Below, one piece after another: positions 11,768 through 21,833 of a DNA stretch of 48,647 bases. The DNA comes from Lyophyllum atratum. Its lineage: Eukaryota; Basidiomycota; Agaricomycetes; Agaricales; Lyophyllaceae. Made by a program: the position numbers and the translations under genes. The DNA is taken from assembly GCA_014905825.1 (NCBI GenBank), contig JACGCN010000111.1:1-48647 (forward strand), in the 5' to 3' direction. The notes under the pieces were generated by a model. It was not told where the DNA came from and searched no databases. It worked only from the letters and a program-made list of their open reading frames with translations. Every line of letters begins with the position of its first letter. Position 1 is the first letter of the stretch.

Positions 11768-12664
11768 ATGTCTTCTGCAGACGATTATGACAGCCTTTCC
11801 AAAGAGGAGCGCGAAGCTCGTGACAAAGTAGATCGCGCAAGAGAACAAGCAGAGCAAGCCGGTACGCGTAGTATATCTTCTAAACATAGCCTCATACATA
11901 CATACGATCGCCATTCAGCCTTGCCATACAAATGGACTCAAGAATTGGCAGAGCTTGACATCAATATATCTGTGCCCAAGGGTACCAGGGCGAGAGATCT
12001 TGTGGTCACAATTGGGAAGAAGAAGCTCAGCGTTGGTCTTAAAGGTCAGGAAAAGATCCTTGACGGCGAACTTTGCCAGGAGATCAAAATCGAAGAGAGC
12101 ACATGGACCCTAGGTGCGTGTTCTCTCTGTCGGCGTACCTATTCCCTCACATTTCCAAAGAGGATAGTCAGACTGTTCTTATTCATCTGGAAAAGTTGAA
12201 CAAAGAGCGCTGGTGGGAGAATGTTCTCACCCACCACCCCAAAATCGATACTCGAAAGATCGAACCTGGAAATAGCAAACTTAGCGATCTTGACGGGGAG
12301 ACAAGGTGCGCCCTCTTCTTGATATGCACAGAATTCAACTTGAAATTCTTTGAAGGGGAATGGTCGAGAAAATGATGGTACGGCGTCTCCCTCGATTTCA
12401 TGTCAAAGCTGAATAGGATGGGTGTTCCAGTTTGATAACCAGCAAAAGGTGATCGTCCATGCTTATATTACATAGAGTTGTCCATGTTGGCTGACAGCTG
12501 CACAGCAATTGGGGAAGCCCACGTCTGACGAATTGAAAAAGATGGAGGTGAGCCTATCTCTTTCACATGTAGCCGACATTTTCGATTGCATTCCATGGTA
12601 GGCTCTGAAAAGATTCCAAGATGCTCACCCTGAAATGGACTTCTCTAACGCCAAAATATCATAA
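11768..12664 (+). CDS. nudC: NudC-family nuclear distribution protein (CS domain co-chaperone)
   Basis: NudC proteins act with dynein/LIS1 and Hsp90 in nuclear migration and protein folding. ATG 11768 gives [20 protein letters not shown], an acidic coiled N-terminus. After an intron the CS (p23-like) domain reads [63 protein letters not shown], then [30 protein letters not shown]. The WTQ..E..I.VP and WW..V motifs are family signatures. The C-terminal exons give [24 protein letters not shown] and [20 protein letters not shown], ending at TAA 12662-12664. At least four short introns are present. A TTG-initiated extension to 11738 is possible in frame but unlikely, because the first ATG is well placed. 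Confidence 0.93.
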
Positions 12665-12913
12665 GGTATGTACAGTCCCTTCTGTATACGATCGTAATCG
12701 TCGGACTCACAAGATCTGGTGGAGCTGACTCTTCAGGCGTTTTTCGCCTGTAGCCCCATCTGCTCTAAGTATCTCTCCAAGATTTACGAGTCCGCTGCTA
12801 GGTTTTCTAGGTGTAAATCAGACATAAAGTCAACAATTTTCGAGTGAAGGCTTCCAGAAGAATGATATTGGTTACATTCGGATAGGTATTTATTGTAAAG
12901 AAATCAAGAAGAA

Positions 12914-15264
12914 TCAAACCTTTCGTCGTTTGCCTGTTCCAGGTGCAAGACTAGTGACACTTTTGCGTTTGATGCTCTCTACTAGGGTTTTCAAGTTGGT
13001 GTCTTCGTTGCCCTTCTGTTTTCCCGTCGAACCGAGTTCTGAGCCTTTACCAATGAGGTCCTTCTGGCGTCTAGATCGCTCCTTCAAGAACGCTTCCATG
13101 TTGCTTGTCTTCTTGTAGCTACAGAAAGACCCATCAGCAGATGAAGGCTAAGTTGCCATAAGCACGTACTGAGGATTAGTCGGATCAATCGCATAGTGAT
13201 GATCTTCATGAAGAGCTTTGAAACGTTCGTCATTGACGTTAATCGTAAAATCAGCTTGAACTTCATTGTCATCCTCGTTTTTGTCGTCCTTTCTCTTCTT
13301 CCCCTTCCGACGCGCGTTTTTCTCGGCCTTGAGGACCGATTTCAGGTTGAAATGGTTGGGTTGAGCGCCCGGGTCATCGGATTGGACGAGGAGTGCCAAT
13401 TCCTCAGCAGTGGTTGAGGCTCGCGTCGCAGTTTCCGGCGAGGCGTGCCGAGCCTTTCCACTGCGCTTGTTCTTGCCCTTGCCCTTTGCGGTGTCCTCAT
13501 CGACTTCTTGCCCATCCCCTCCAAAATCGAAAAAGTCATCTTTGTCTTGTATTCCACCGGCTTCGTTCGTGACGGCCTTCTCCTTGACTTCATCTTTTCT
13601 CTTCTTCCGCTTTTCCCTCATCTTCCGCTGATACTTGTCGAGAGTGGTCTCCTCCTCCTCCTTCTTTTCGCTTAATCCAGGGGTGAAAGTTATCTCCATA
13701 TCGACAGCCCCTGGATCACTGTCTTCGCCGCCCCAACCCTCTGGCAAGTCATCGTCCCTCGCCAGAAGTAGTGCTCGCAGCTTATCACGCGACGTCTTTT
13801 TTTCTTTGGCCCGGGACTTGGGTGCCGCTTGGATGGCCTCCGAATCGGACTCTGAAGATGACGATGCAAGATACGCCCTGAAGTCAGCATCCTCGATTTC
13901 CTTTTTGGAGAGTGTGCGTCGGGTGATTTGGTTTCGCTCTGGATCATCGTCGTCCCAAGTCAGCTTCACTTTGGAATGTCGCAGAGCCTGCAATAGGGGT
14001 GGAAATCTTAGCCATGGGCGAAATACTTTACAAAGGGGACTTACAGCAGTCACGAAGTCTACGCCTTTGTAGACGGTATTAGAGTCGTCCGTGGCTTCGT
14101 CTCTATACGACATCGTCAATGGTGCGATGTTTAGAAGCTGGGTTTTAGTCACCTGAATACGCTGTCGAAGGTCATGTCATCGGCAACATAACTGAGGTCG
14201 AAAACATTTGCCGAACGTTCCAGCTCCGTGCCTTCTAATTCACGATATATGTGAGAAGCCGCATCCACTGTATCGCATGTTATGATGGCATAGTAATACC
14301 TATTGGCTTTTTATGAGAGAGAGAACACACAACAGGGACGAGCATCGACTTACCGAAGGCGTTCGAGTTGGTAGTTCCTGAGTGCATCTTTGTCATAGTC
14401 ATCTTCATCCCCGACCTCGTAAATGTTCTGTGCGTTGATCTCTTCGTCTTCATTACCCTTCCTTTTGAAAATTTCCGGGGGCGGTCCTTCAGTCTCCTCA
14501 CGCGCCATTCTCTCCTTGCCGAATTCGCTAGGATAGACTCGAACACTAAGAACCTTTCCGCGAGCAATGTTACTGGTCGCTTCCTTGGCCGAATGATTGG
14601 CATTCGTAGGCACCCGTGAAGAAGCCGCAGGAGCGGTGGGAGAAACAAGAGATGAACAAATCTTGAAGAGGTGACTGGCACGAACATGGTCCCAGTCCAG
14701 ATTGACCACGGCTAGACGATGTGTACGTGTGCCCTCCAGTTCGTCCTCTTCTGGATTCGCCTTGTTATACGCGGCTGCCTGCGCGTCCAGGTCTGCGAAA
14801 TCCGTTTCGTCGAGATCGATTTCGGCGTGGAGGTCATGAGGGATAGTGATTGGCCGTGCGCTATCATGTCCAGTGGGTTCATCGCTATCGTCTGAGGCCA
14901 CGGCAGCCTGATTTTCCTCGTCTTCCTCATCAGAAGACTCCAGGAGTACTTCTCCACGAGCATAGTCAAGGACCGTCTTCGGTTCCGCGTCTTCTTCATC
15001 GTTTTCGAGGTGATAAAAACGCCTCAGATTGTCTTTCTCATGAGTGCCCGAGATCGGGCGTCCATACTTGTCCACTCGACCTAGCGGCGACAATTTATTA
15101 ATTTGCTATGCAGAAGAATCATTCAATGTACCAGCTTTGTGGGCAGCCTTGTCTGTGGAGAAGACGGTCTTGAAGCGATCGTCTACGACGACCTTTGCCT
15201 CCTTTTTTCTGGGGCGACGAAAGCGAGGGTCGGACTTGAGCCTTGCAAAGCGTGTATCGGCCAT
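12914..15264 (-). CDS. esf1: ESF1-like pre-rRNA processing factor (NUC153 domain)
   Basis: ESF1 is a nucleolar protein needed for early cleavages of the 18S rRNA precursor. ATG 15264 reads MADTRFARLKSDPRFRRPRK, the conserved ESF1 start, then VVVDDRFKTVFSTDKAAHKAG and VDKYGRPISGTHEKDNLRRFY. Acidic tracts surround LAVVNLDWDHVRASHLFKICSS and KVLSVRVYPSEFGKERMA, the central RRM-like block. It continues YYYAIITCDTVDAASHIY, ELEGTELERSANVFDLSYV, DDPERNQITRRTLSKKEIED, a long charged Lys/Glu region, and the NUC153 segment DERFKALHEDHHYAIDPTNPQ. The basic tail MEAFLKERSRRQKD..TGKRRKV ends at TGA 12914-12916. About five short introns are needed. A CACGTG lies 27 nt upstream of the start. Confidence 0.92.
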
Positions 15265-15290
15265 GGTGGAGGAGGGTAAAAATATATGGT

Positions 15291-15296
15291 CACGTG
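15291..15296. promoter_or_regulatory. CACGTG palindrome upstream of ESF1
   Basis: A perfect CACGTG lies 27 nt upstream of the ESF1 start codon, in the promoter it shares with the peptide precursor gene. The core is what bHLH or bZIP factors bind. The same hexamer recurs near other start codons in this window (21720, 25786, 45942, 45951). Confidence 0.4.
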
Positions 15297-15365
15297 AAGG
15301 ACAGCCCTGACGACTTGGACGTGACTTGATCAAGTTGATGCGCAACCATCATCGTTGTGCGCCGG

Positions 15366-15373
15366 TATATTAA
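15366..15373 (+). promoter_or_regulatory. TATA-like box and CT-rich leader of the repeat peptide gene
   Basis: TATATTAA lies 200 bp upstream of the ATG at 15566. It is followed by a strongly pyrimidine-rich stretch (about 15395-15475). That layout is common in highly expressed fungal genes with short leaders. An unseen 5' UTR intron may shorten the mRNA leader. Confidence 0.45.
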
Positions 15374-15565
15374 GAAGCGATGCCTGAGTCCACCGCCATT
15401 CCATCTTTCCTTCTCTCTTTCCTGTCCGTATCTTCCCTGTTTTCTCCTCTTCTCAGCTCACCGTTTTCCTTCTAGTTCTTCGTTTCAGCTGCAGGCCCGG
15501 ACGCCTTCCCTTCTCTTCTATCCCTTCAAACTGTCCACAAGTACAACCACTCTCCGATAATCACA

Positions 15566-16002
15566 ATGTTCTCACACACAACCATCTTTGCTGCTCTGGC
15601 TCTTCTCCTGGCTGGTCAGGCTCTTGCTTTGCCTGTTCCCACCACCGCAAGTCCCATAATTGTTTTTCTTCTTCTATTCTGCGCTAATTATCTTGTCAGT
15701 CTCCTGTTGGCGTTGTCTCTGAAGCGCTGAAGACAATACCCGTTTATGTCAAACGTCAGATTCCTGCCGAGATCGCGGTCAAGTCCCTCGACGGCAATGT
15801 TGTGCCCTACACCAAGCGCCAGATTCCTGCCGAGATCGCGGTCAAGTCCCTCAACGGCAAGGTCGTGCCCTACACCAAGCGCCAGATTCCTGCCGAGATC
15901 GCGGTCAAGTCCCTCAACGGCAAGGTCGTGCCCTACACCAAGCGCCAGATTCCTGCCGAGATCGCGGTCAAGTCCCTCAACGGCAAGGTCGTGCCCTACT
16001 AA
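15566..16002 (+). CDS. Secreted precursor of tandem Kex2-bounded repeat peptides
   Basis: A 127-residue pre-propeptide. Residues 1-21 (MFSHTTIFAALALLLAGQALA) form a clear signal peptide with an AxA-type cleavage site. A short pro-segment with SPVGVVSEALKTIPVYVKR follows, then four tandem peptides separated by Thr-Lys-Arg. The core is QIPAEIAVKSLNGKVVPYT (first copy has DG.N instead of NG.K); the last copy ends at Tyr. Each core is thus released by a Kex2-type cut after KR, with carboxypeptidase trimming possible. The N-terminal Gln could cyclise to pyroglutamate. The single intron (15647-15699) has a GCAAGT donor, the classical GC-AG type, and is the only splice I found that joins both halves in frame. 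No cysteine occurs in the mature repeats, and no UstY/DUF3328 oxidase is nearby. I do not recognise the peptide; role unknown. Confidence 0.85.
15757..15999 (+). repeat. Four 63-bp tandem repeats encoding the Kex2-bounded peptides
   Basis: Units start at 15757, 15820, 15883 and 15946 (the last is 54 bp, cut by the stop codon). Units 2, 3 and 4 are identical over their shared length. Unit 1 differs at only four bases (GAC for AAC, AAT for AAG, GTT for GTC). This points to recent duplication or ongoing homogenisation. Confidence 0.95.
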
Positions 16003-16387
16003 AGCATTGGTGAGTACCTAAGTAGCTGAAATCGGTAGATTTCTATCTAATGCAGTTATGCAGTTGACGCATCGAGCTTGACGCTCTCGGATGTGATGTT
16101 GTGATGTCGTGTTTTGTCGAGGTGTTTATGCGCTGGAGGACCCTTCTGGACACGGGACACGAATTCTTTTGCGTTTTCAATCATCTTCAATACGCTTGTC
16201 GTTCTTTACAGCACAGTTATACGAGGATTGGAAGGAAGAAAAGCTCACGTCTGCGCATAAGATTAGGATACCAATGCATCGCCCCGTATAAAAGTACGCG
16301 GTATGTATCTCCGAAGATGCCGTATACAGCCATGGTCGTGTGGATACGACAAGGATACGAGACAACATGCCACAGCATAGGACGCCA
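16003..16387. other. 3' region of the peptide gene; no further gene seen
   Basis: A GTGAGT at 16011 with a TAATGCAG acceptor near 16055 suggests a 3' UTR intron of about 45 nt directly after the stop codon. The remainder, up to the convergent eed-like stop at 16388, contains only short frames without codon or splice structure. Confidence 0.4.
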
Positions 16388-18370
16388 TCATTGAGTATCG
16401 AGTGTCAAACGTCTAGCTTTCCAGATCCATATAGCTCCTTTCATAACTTGGCTCTCTTTTATACCGAGACCAATGATAGTCGTCCCATTCATCCCCATAG
16501 CGCACGCCATCAGCTTCGCAGGTTCAATGCTGGTTTCCGCTTCTGTTGTAAGCTCCCAAGTAGCAATCTCCGGGGGTATATCTCTTCGGCTTATGTTTGC
16601 AGCCTCGTTACCGTCGCCTAGATGTATCTGACCTGCGTCGAGAGGGAAAGGAAGTGGTTTACGAGGCTGCAGGTGAATCACATTGAACATTCTGATTATG
16701 TTCGATTTCGGGCATGTGAAGAGAACTACGGGGTCATGGCTGGGTGATTGATAGACCTGCAATGTGGAAACATCAAATTGCGTTGACACCTTCGGGAAGG
16801 AGAAGGCAGATATTATTTTGAATGAATCTACGTGTTGAAGCTCAATAGATGCGAAAATCTCGCTCCGTAATAGCGACTTACTGCTCTCCTGATAATCCTA
16901 ATGTTTGCGTTAGACAATAAACAAGTTGCAACAGCAGGATTACATACAGATGCACATCCTCGTAAGACATCCTGGCGTATGTCTTCTCTACCCGGTGGAA
17001 AGAAGCGGCTCAAGCCCAGCCATCGCCAAACGACTAGCTGACCGGGTTCAAGAGAATTTGTCTTCATATCTGAGTTATCAGAGTGCTCCTTCATGATTGC
17101 TGGGGCACTATGTGTCAAGAGAAGATCTGGCTGTAGCCTACGACAGTCAGTGAGCTCGTAAATGGCAGCTGAGAACTTGATCGCGCTCGCACCATGTAAT
17201 TGATAACACTCGGGCTGCATGAATCCTGCTACTGCTGAATAAGGGCTTGTCTTCACGAGCAAGCACGTCAGTAAAAGCGCGAGGAACATGCCAGATTTTG
17301 ACCAGTCTATCGAGCTAGAATGTCCCTTTCAATCAGGATTCTTCGTATCAAGGCGATCTCTGCTCACGCCGCACGTTGCAATAATTGGAAAATCTGCATG
17401 GAAGGCCTTTATAAGATTGATTAGTCGAGCTGCAGTGTGAGGATTCAAACGACTCACGGCTCCCAATACAGCAGCCTGGTGTCCACCAGAACGTCCCCCC
17501 ATTAGAACGATGATGCACCGACCAATGCCCTTCCCTTCAATTTCCGTCATGTGTAGTCCATGTGCGGCACCTGCGAGACTGGAGGCTGTACCAGGTGGCC
17601 AACACGGGTTTACAGTGTCTTGCTGAGGGCGAAGCTGTAGATCGTAGATCCGGGTCGAATAATCCCTTGACGTGGTACAAAACAGGTTTGTGTTGGTGGG
17701 ATGAACAGCGATCGAAGTTATGGCCTAATACCAGTCAAAATCACCTCAGTAATGCGGCGGAAAAGAACTGGCGATTCTTACACCACCGTGACCACGAAGA
17801 TATCCTGCAAGTGCCTCCTTCTTGACATTGTAAATGTACAACAGACTCAGATATGAGAAGAGCACAAGTGGTTCAAGTGGTGACGATGGATCTAAGGTCC
17901 AAGCAACGTTTATACAATCGGTAGGAAGTGCCTTTACATCTTTATCACTCTGACGGAGAGAATGGCTCGTGGTTGACGCTGCACAGGGCAGAATGAAGAA
18001 CGTACGAGAGGTACTTTGTAGCAGATTGGATTCTTGGCCTGCTGAGTGAAGAAAACATACATTTTACGAGTTCCGCCGACAGCTACGGTGTCCGAGAACT
18101 CGTCAACCATGGCCGCCCATTCTGCCGGTGAGATTGTATGATGTCCGTTCCAGAGAGTCTGCAACGAATCGCGTGTCCATGGAAAGAAGGCGATTGATCG
18201 AAAAGGCGGAGCGGCCGATTCACGATTTGCCTGGTGGACACGGTGAGGGAAGAGAGCGACAGAAAGCAAGGAGGAGAACGAACGTATATATTTTTCGCCA
18301 GAGAGAACGGAGGAGGGGAGGTGCGGTCCTTGTACCAGGGCACCTCGGACTCGTCCAGTGGCGGCAACAT
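16388..18370 (-). CDS. WD40 protein resembling EED/ESC (Polycomb repressive complex 2 subunit)
   Basis: Start ATG 18370 gives MLPPLDESEVPWYKDRTSPP. A 53 nt intron joins FSLAKNIY to ANRESAAPPFRSIAFFPWT in frame. WD-type blocks follow: VAVGGTRKMYVFF, CINVAWTLDPSSPLEPLVLF, then EALAGYLRGHGG, intron, AITSIAVHPTNTNLFCTTSRDYSTRIYDL. This resembles the EED pattern GH...I..L.FHP....L.S.S.D...R.W. Later parts include FPIIATCG, IYELTDC..PDLLLTHSAPAIM (like the VDCVRW..LILSKS region), LVVWRWLGLSRFFPPG, and the ending STLQVYQS..VVLFTCPKSNIIRMFNV and IIGLGIKESQ..GAIWIWKA. Overall length, the interrupted repeats and the C-terminal tryptophan strand fit EED better than generic WD40 proteins. Other WD40 families remain possible. 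The start codon is 72 bp from the divergent complex I gene. Confidence 0.6.
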
Positions 18371-18442
18371 GGCAAGCCCCAAATAGGCAACAATCGGGAC
18401 ATTGCGTTCAGAATCATTGGCCCGTTCAACAGAAAACCCATC

Positions 18443-19001
18443 ATGCCTGACTCATACAGTCCCAAGCCCACCCTCAAATACGCCTCTATAGTAGGCCTGC
18501 AGGGTGTTGGCATTGGCGCGTTCATTAGCGCCATTCAAAATGCTCTTGGGAACCACCCCAAAGGAGCCATGGGTTTCGTGACACGAAGCGGTGGGACAAT
18601 CGGTTTTTTCGGTCAGTTGCTTCACCCAGAGCATATGTGTCACATTCATGCTCTCTCATAGCCGCTATGGGCGCGACTTTTGCCTTGACTGAGTCAGTTG
18701 TGGCCAACACGCGCCGTAAAGATGATGCAGTGAACGGGGCAGTTGGTGCATGTGCTGCTGGATTTTTGGCGGGAATAAGAGGTGTGTCCGAGCCGCGAAA
18801 TGACATCGATTTTCAGCTTATTTCGTTCCAGCGCGCTCAATACCAATGGCACTGGGTTCTTGCGTGGTTCTTGGTGCTGCGATGGGGACCTTCGACTACG
18901 CCGGCCAGTTAACCGGCGAGGCTGGATCGACACCAGAGGAGAGGCGGAAAAGGTTCTTCAAGCATCCACCGAAACCACTTGTAGAGGCAACGGCTGAATG
19001 A
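18443..19001 (+). CDS. Complex I B14.7-type subunit (NDUFA11, Tim17-like)
   Basis: This is an accessory subunit of mitochondrial NADH:ubiquinone oxidoreductase, embedded in the inner membrane and related to the Tim17/22/23 fold. ATG 18443 reads MPDSYSPKPTLKYASIVGLQ, then GVGIGAFISAIQNALGNHPKGAMGFVTRSGGTIGFF. After an intron comes AAMGATFALTESVVANTRRKDDAVNGAVGACAAGFLAGIR. A second intron leads to ARSIPMALGSCVVLGAAMGTFDYAGQL and the hydrophilic tail TPEERRKRFFKHPPKPLVEATAE with the stop at 18999-19001. Four hydrophobic stretches and the G..G...A.....R..DD..N...G....G pattern fit the family. Both introns (about 50 nt) have clean borders. It shares a compact promoter with the eed-like gene. Confidence 0.85.
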
Positions 19002-19140
19002 ATAACATGGTTGCACGCTGAACTCAGCTATATGTACCCCGTGAACTGGACAGTCGGTGGGCAACAAACATCCTCATAACGGTACAGAGACAATCCGTAC
19101 ATCGCAGCGGTAACATCAGATACAAATAATGAATACTGTA

Positions 19141-21649
19141 TCACGCGAGGTTGCTCAAGTTGTCTACAAGCTGGTTATATCGCGCACTGACCTCCTCATA
19201 ATGATCGTTGTAAAACGTCGACCAGCTTTCGGCTGTTTGGGGTTTAACCTTGACGCTAGTGTTCAGAATGCATTCATATCCAAGTAGATGATGCTTACCT
19301 GCTCAATGAAGCGGGCCCAGACGCGTTCAGCGCTATCGTCTATGCTGTTCTCGTCGTCGTCGCCACCGTGTGCAAAAAATTGAGCGGCAAATTCAATATC
19401 TTCATCGACAAGCGTCCTCGGTCTCGCATCCCCATCGACAGTGGAGAGCGTTGAGGCTAGCGGAGGGCTAATTCTTGGATGTCGTGCCTCACCTGTCCCT
19501 TCGGACTGACTCGTTTCATGTTGACTCTGTGCTTTCCTATATGCAATGCTTGCTCTCTTCCTCATCGCCTCGAATTCAGCACCAAAGCTCGGGCCGCCGA
19601 GGAATGTCCGCCAAGCACCCAGAGTGTGGTTATCCATCTAACTCACGGCGTTTTGAGCACCAAAAGCGTCATGTCGGAGACAAAAAGACGGACCTTGCTG
19701 TGGAGAGAATGGGCGACTCCAGTCATAGACATCCTGTGATCACGTTTGAGAAGCATCGGCACATAGCGCCTGATATAGTCCCATTCATGCTCTGAATACA
19801 TAAACCCTTCCCCGGTACCTCGACGTACTCTTGTATGCTCGGTGGGAGGAGTCGGAGAACGAGGTCGGGAGAGATCGTCAGATGAGACTGTAGAGGGTCC
19901 TGGCGAGGCCATGGTCGTCACCTCAGACCTAGGCCACGACGCGTCCTTGGATTTGACTTTCGGCTTCTTGGTGGGTGAGCTTTCCTCCTTTATTTTGCGC
20001 TGCTGCTGCCTCCTCTCGGTTCGACGCCGATTTTTCTCTAGTCGCTTCCTTTCCGCCTCGTCATCCCATTCATCGTTAGCAGATTTTTCTCTTTTTCGTT
20101 TGCCACGCGCAGTAGTATTGGGAGCTTCAAACTTGTAGGGTGATAAATCCAAGATTTTATTCTGCTCAACAGAATCATGAACGAAGGAGGCATTGATGGC
20201 TGGCCTCTTGGCAGCTAAGGTTGACATAAGGAGGTGATCGAAAGTCTTCGATCGAGAGTAAAGGATGGCGTAGTCGGCGGTTGTATTGCTAGTGGAAATT
20301 TTACCCCCGTTTCTCTGACAAACGTGAGCTACATACATACATTGCAACACCATCAAACACACCTTGATGGCGGTGACCACCTTAGAACGGTTGTTCAAAT
20401 CGACCTGGACAAAGAATGAAAGTTCTTGCCCAGTTTTCGACGTAAACAATGAGCTCGATGATGTGGGAGCTGGTCCAAGTGTGGGTCTTGTCGTGAGTTG
20501 GGATGACATGGAGGATGAGTAGTTCGCAGGCGAAGCCGATCTTGTGCCCGCGTTTGAGGTGTACGAGGTAGGCGTTGATCTTGATATAACTGGTGATTTC
20601 CGACGAAGAGATGGAGGAATACCGGACGGCGAGAGCGGCGAGTTGGTCGATCCGATAGCTGAGATATAAGACGAATTTGGGGAATAATTCATGTGCGCAT
20701 TAGGGGGTAGAGGGTGAGGATCCTGCGGATACTGGCTGATCGCCTGTGGGTTGAAAAAGGGTGGTGGGCCGAAGTTCTGGCCTACGGGCACATTCCATGG
20801 AACCATGTTTTGCTGCTGCATGAGGCATTGGGCCATGTAGTTTAGCATTGCTTGCTGTGGGATATTGCTGGGACCGGTTGGAAAAGGGAGCCCATGCATT
20901 GTGTTTGCATGTTGAGATGGAGGAAAGGACTGCATCATGGCTTGTGACGGTTGAATATAGGGCGGTAAGGTATGCGGCGGAAGCTGTGGCGGTTGGCTCG
21001 GGGGACGAACATCCACACCGGGTGCGTATAGCACGCCGTTCTGGAATGGTTGTTGAGAAGACTCTGGCGGGACACTGAATGGCATGGGGGCTGGCGGGAC
21101 AGAAGGCATCCGCACAGAAGTGGCTACTTCAACAGGCGTGATTCGCGGCGTCGGAAGAGGACTTCTTATATATGCTCAGTTGACGAACGATATTCCAAGA
21201 GATTTGAACTGACTTGAGAGTGTTGTCCTGTTCCTCCTTCATGATAGGTACTCCATCGTCAACGGCGAGGTGACCACCCCATCGATCATCCTGTAAGACC
21301 CTCTCAGCAGCAATGGACTCCTTCACCCAAGAGTGTTCCAAGACGACCTTGTTTGCATCGTTGCCCCAGTCACGAATAAATAGGCGTCCCTGATCCGAAC
21401 TCGAGTCGACAAGGATGACCTGCGCCTGCTTTGGATCGGAACAGACGATGGCCCCGGCTTTCTGAAAGAAACAACGATGGATGAGGCGCGCGAAGAATCC
21501 GAGGAATGGCGTACCTTCAACGTTCGTATGAGCTTGGGGCGTCCAATAATGCCACCTGCCTCGACGAAAACGCGCCATTGGGAACCGTCAAGATTGTGAA
21601 ATATCTTTGTTACATTTTCCGACGACTGCGAGGGTGACGGGTCCTCCAT
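19141..21649 (-). CDS. rap1: RAP1-like telomeric protein (BRCT, second BRCT-like, Myb)
   Basis: RAP1/TERF2IP proteins sit at telomeres and mediate silencing and end protection. ATG 21649 gives [20 protein letters not shown]. An N-terminal BRCT follows: [20 protein letters not shown], intron, [20 protein letters not shown] and [16 protein letters not shown] 200-residue Pro/Gln/Ser-rich linker (about 21110-20470) leads to a second BRCT-like block: [40 protein letters not shown], and [20 protein letters not shown] basic stretch [16 protein letters not shown] is a likely nuclear signal. A Myb-like region [34 protein letters not shown] (about 19810-19600) follows. The tail [20 protein letters not shown] ends at TGA 19141-19143. 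The domain order suggests RAP1, but basidiomycete homologs are divergent, so a different BRCT/Myb nuclear protein is possible. Confidence 0.62.
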
Positions 21650-21719
21650 CGAAAGTCAAATAACTCGTCAACGACGGTGGGTGGTATCAACTATTACGGA
21701 GCGAAGTTCAGGCGCTAGG

Positions 21720-21725
21720 CACGTG
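21720..21725. promoter_or_regulatory. CACGTG palindrome upstream of the RAP1-like gene
   Basis: CACGTGATC lies 71 nt upstream of the RAP1-like start codon, between that gene and the rps16 stop codon. It is the same hexamer as near ESF1, RAD51 and TAF5/MAD2. A transcription factor site is inferred only. Confidence 0.35.
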
Positions 21726-21833
21726 ATCATCTCAGATTACCGCCTTCGAATCAATGGCATCGGTCATAATTTGCATAGTTCATGGCATGAGGTAAAATAG
21801 ACATGCAAATATAGTACGGTACAAAAGATACGT

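Noticed and set aside
13635..14072. 145-codon forward open frame
   Set aside because: It is antisense to the charged ESF1 region; Ser-rich translation is the mirror of Glu/Asp/Lys codons.
17430..17460. T-loop-like sequence (GGATTCAAAC), possible tRNA
   Set aside because: No acceptor stem or anticodon arm can be formed around it; it lies within the EED-like gene.
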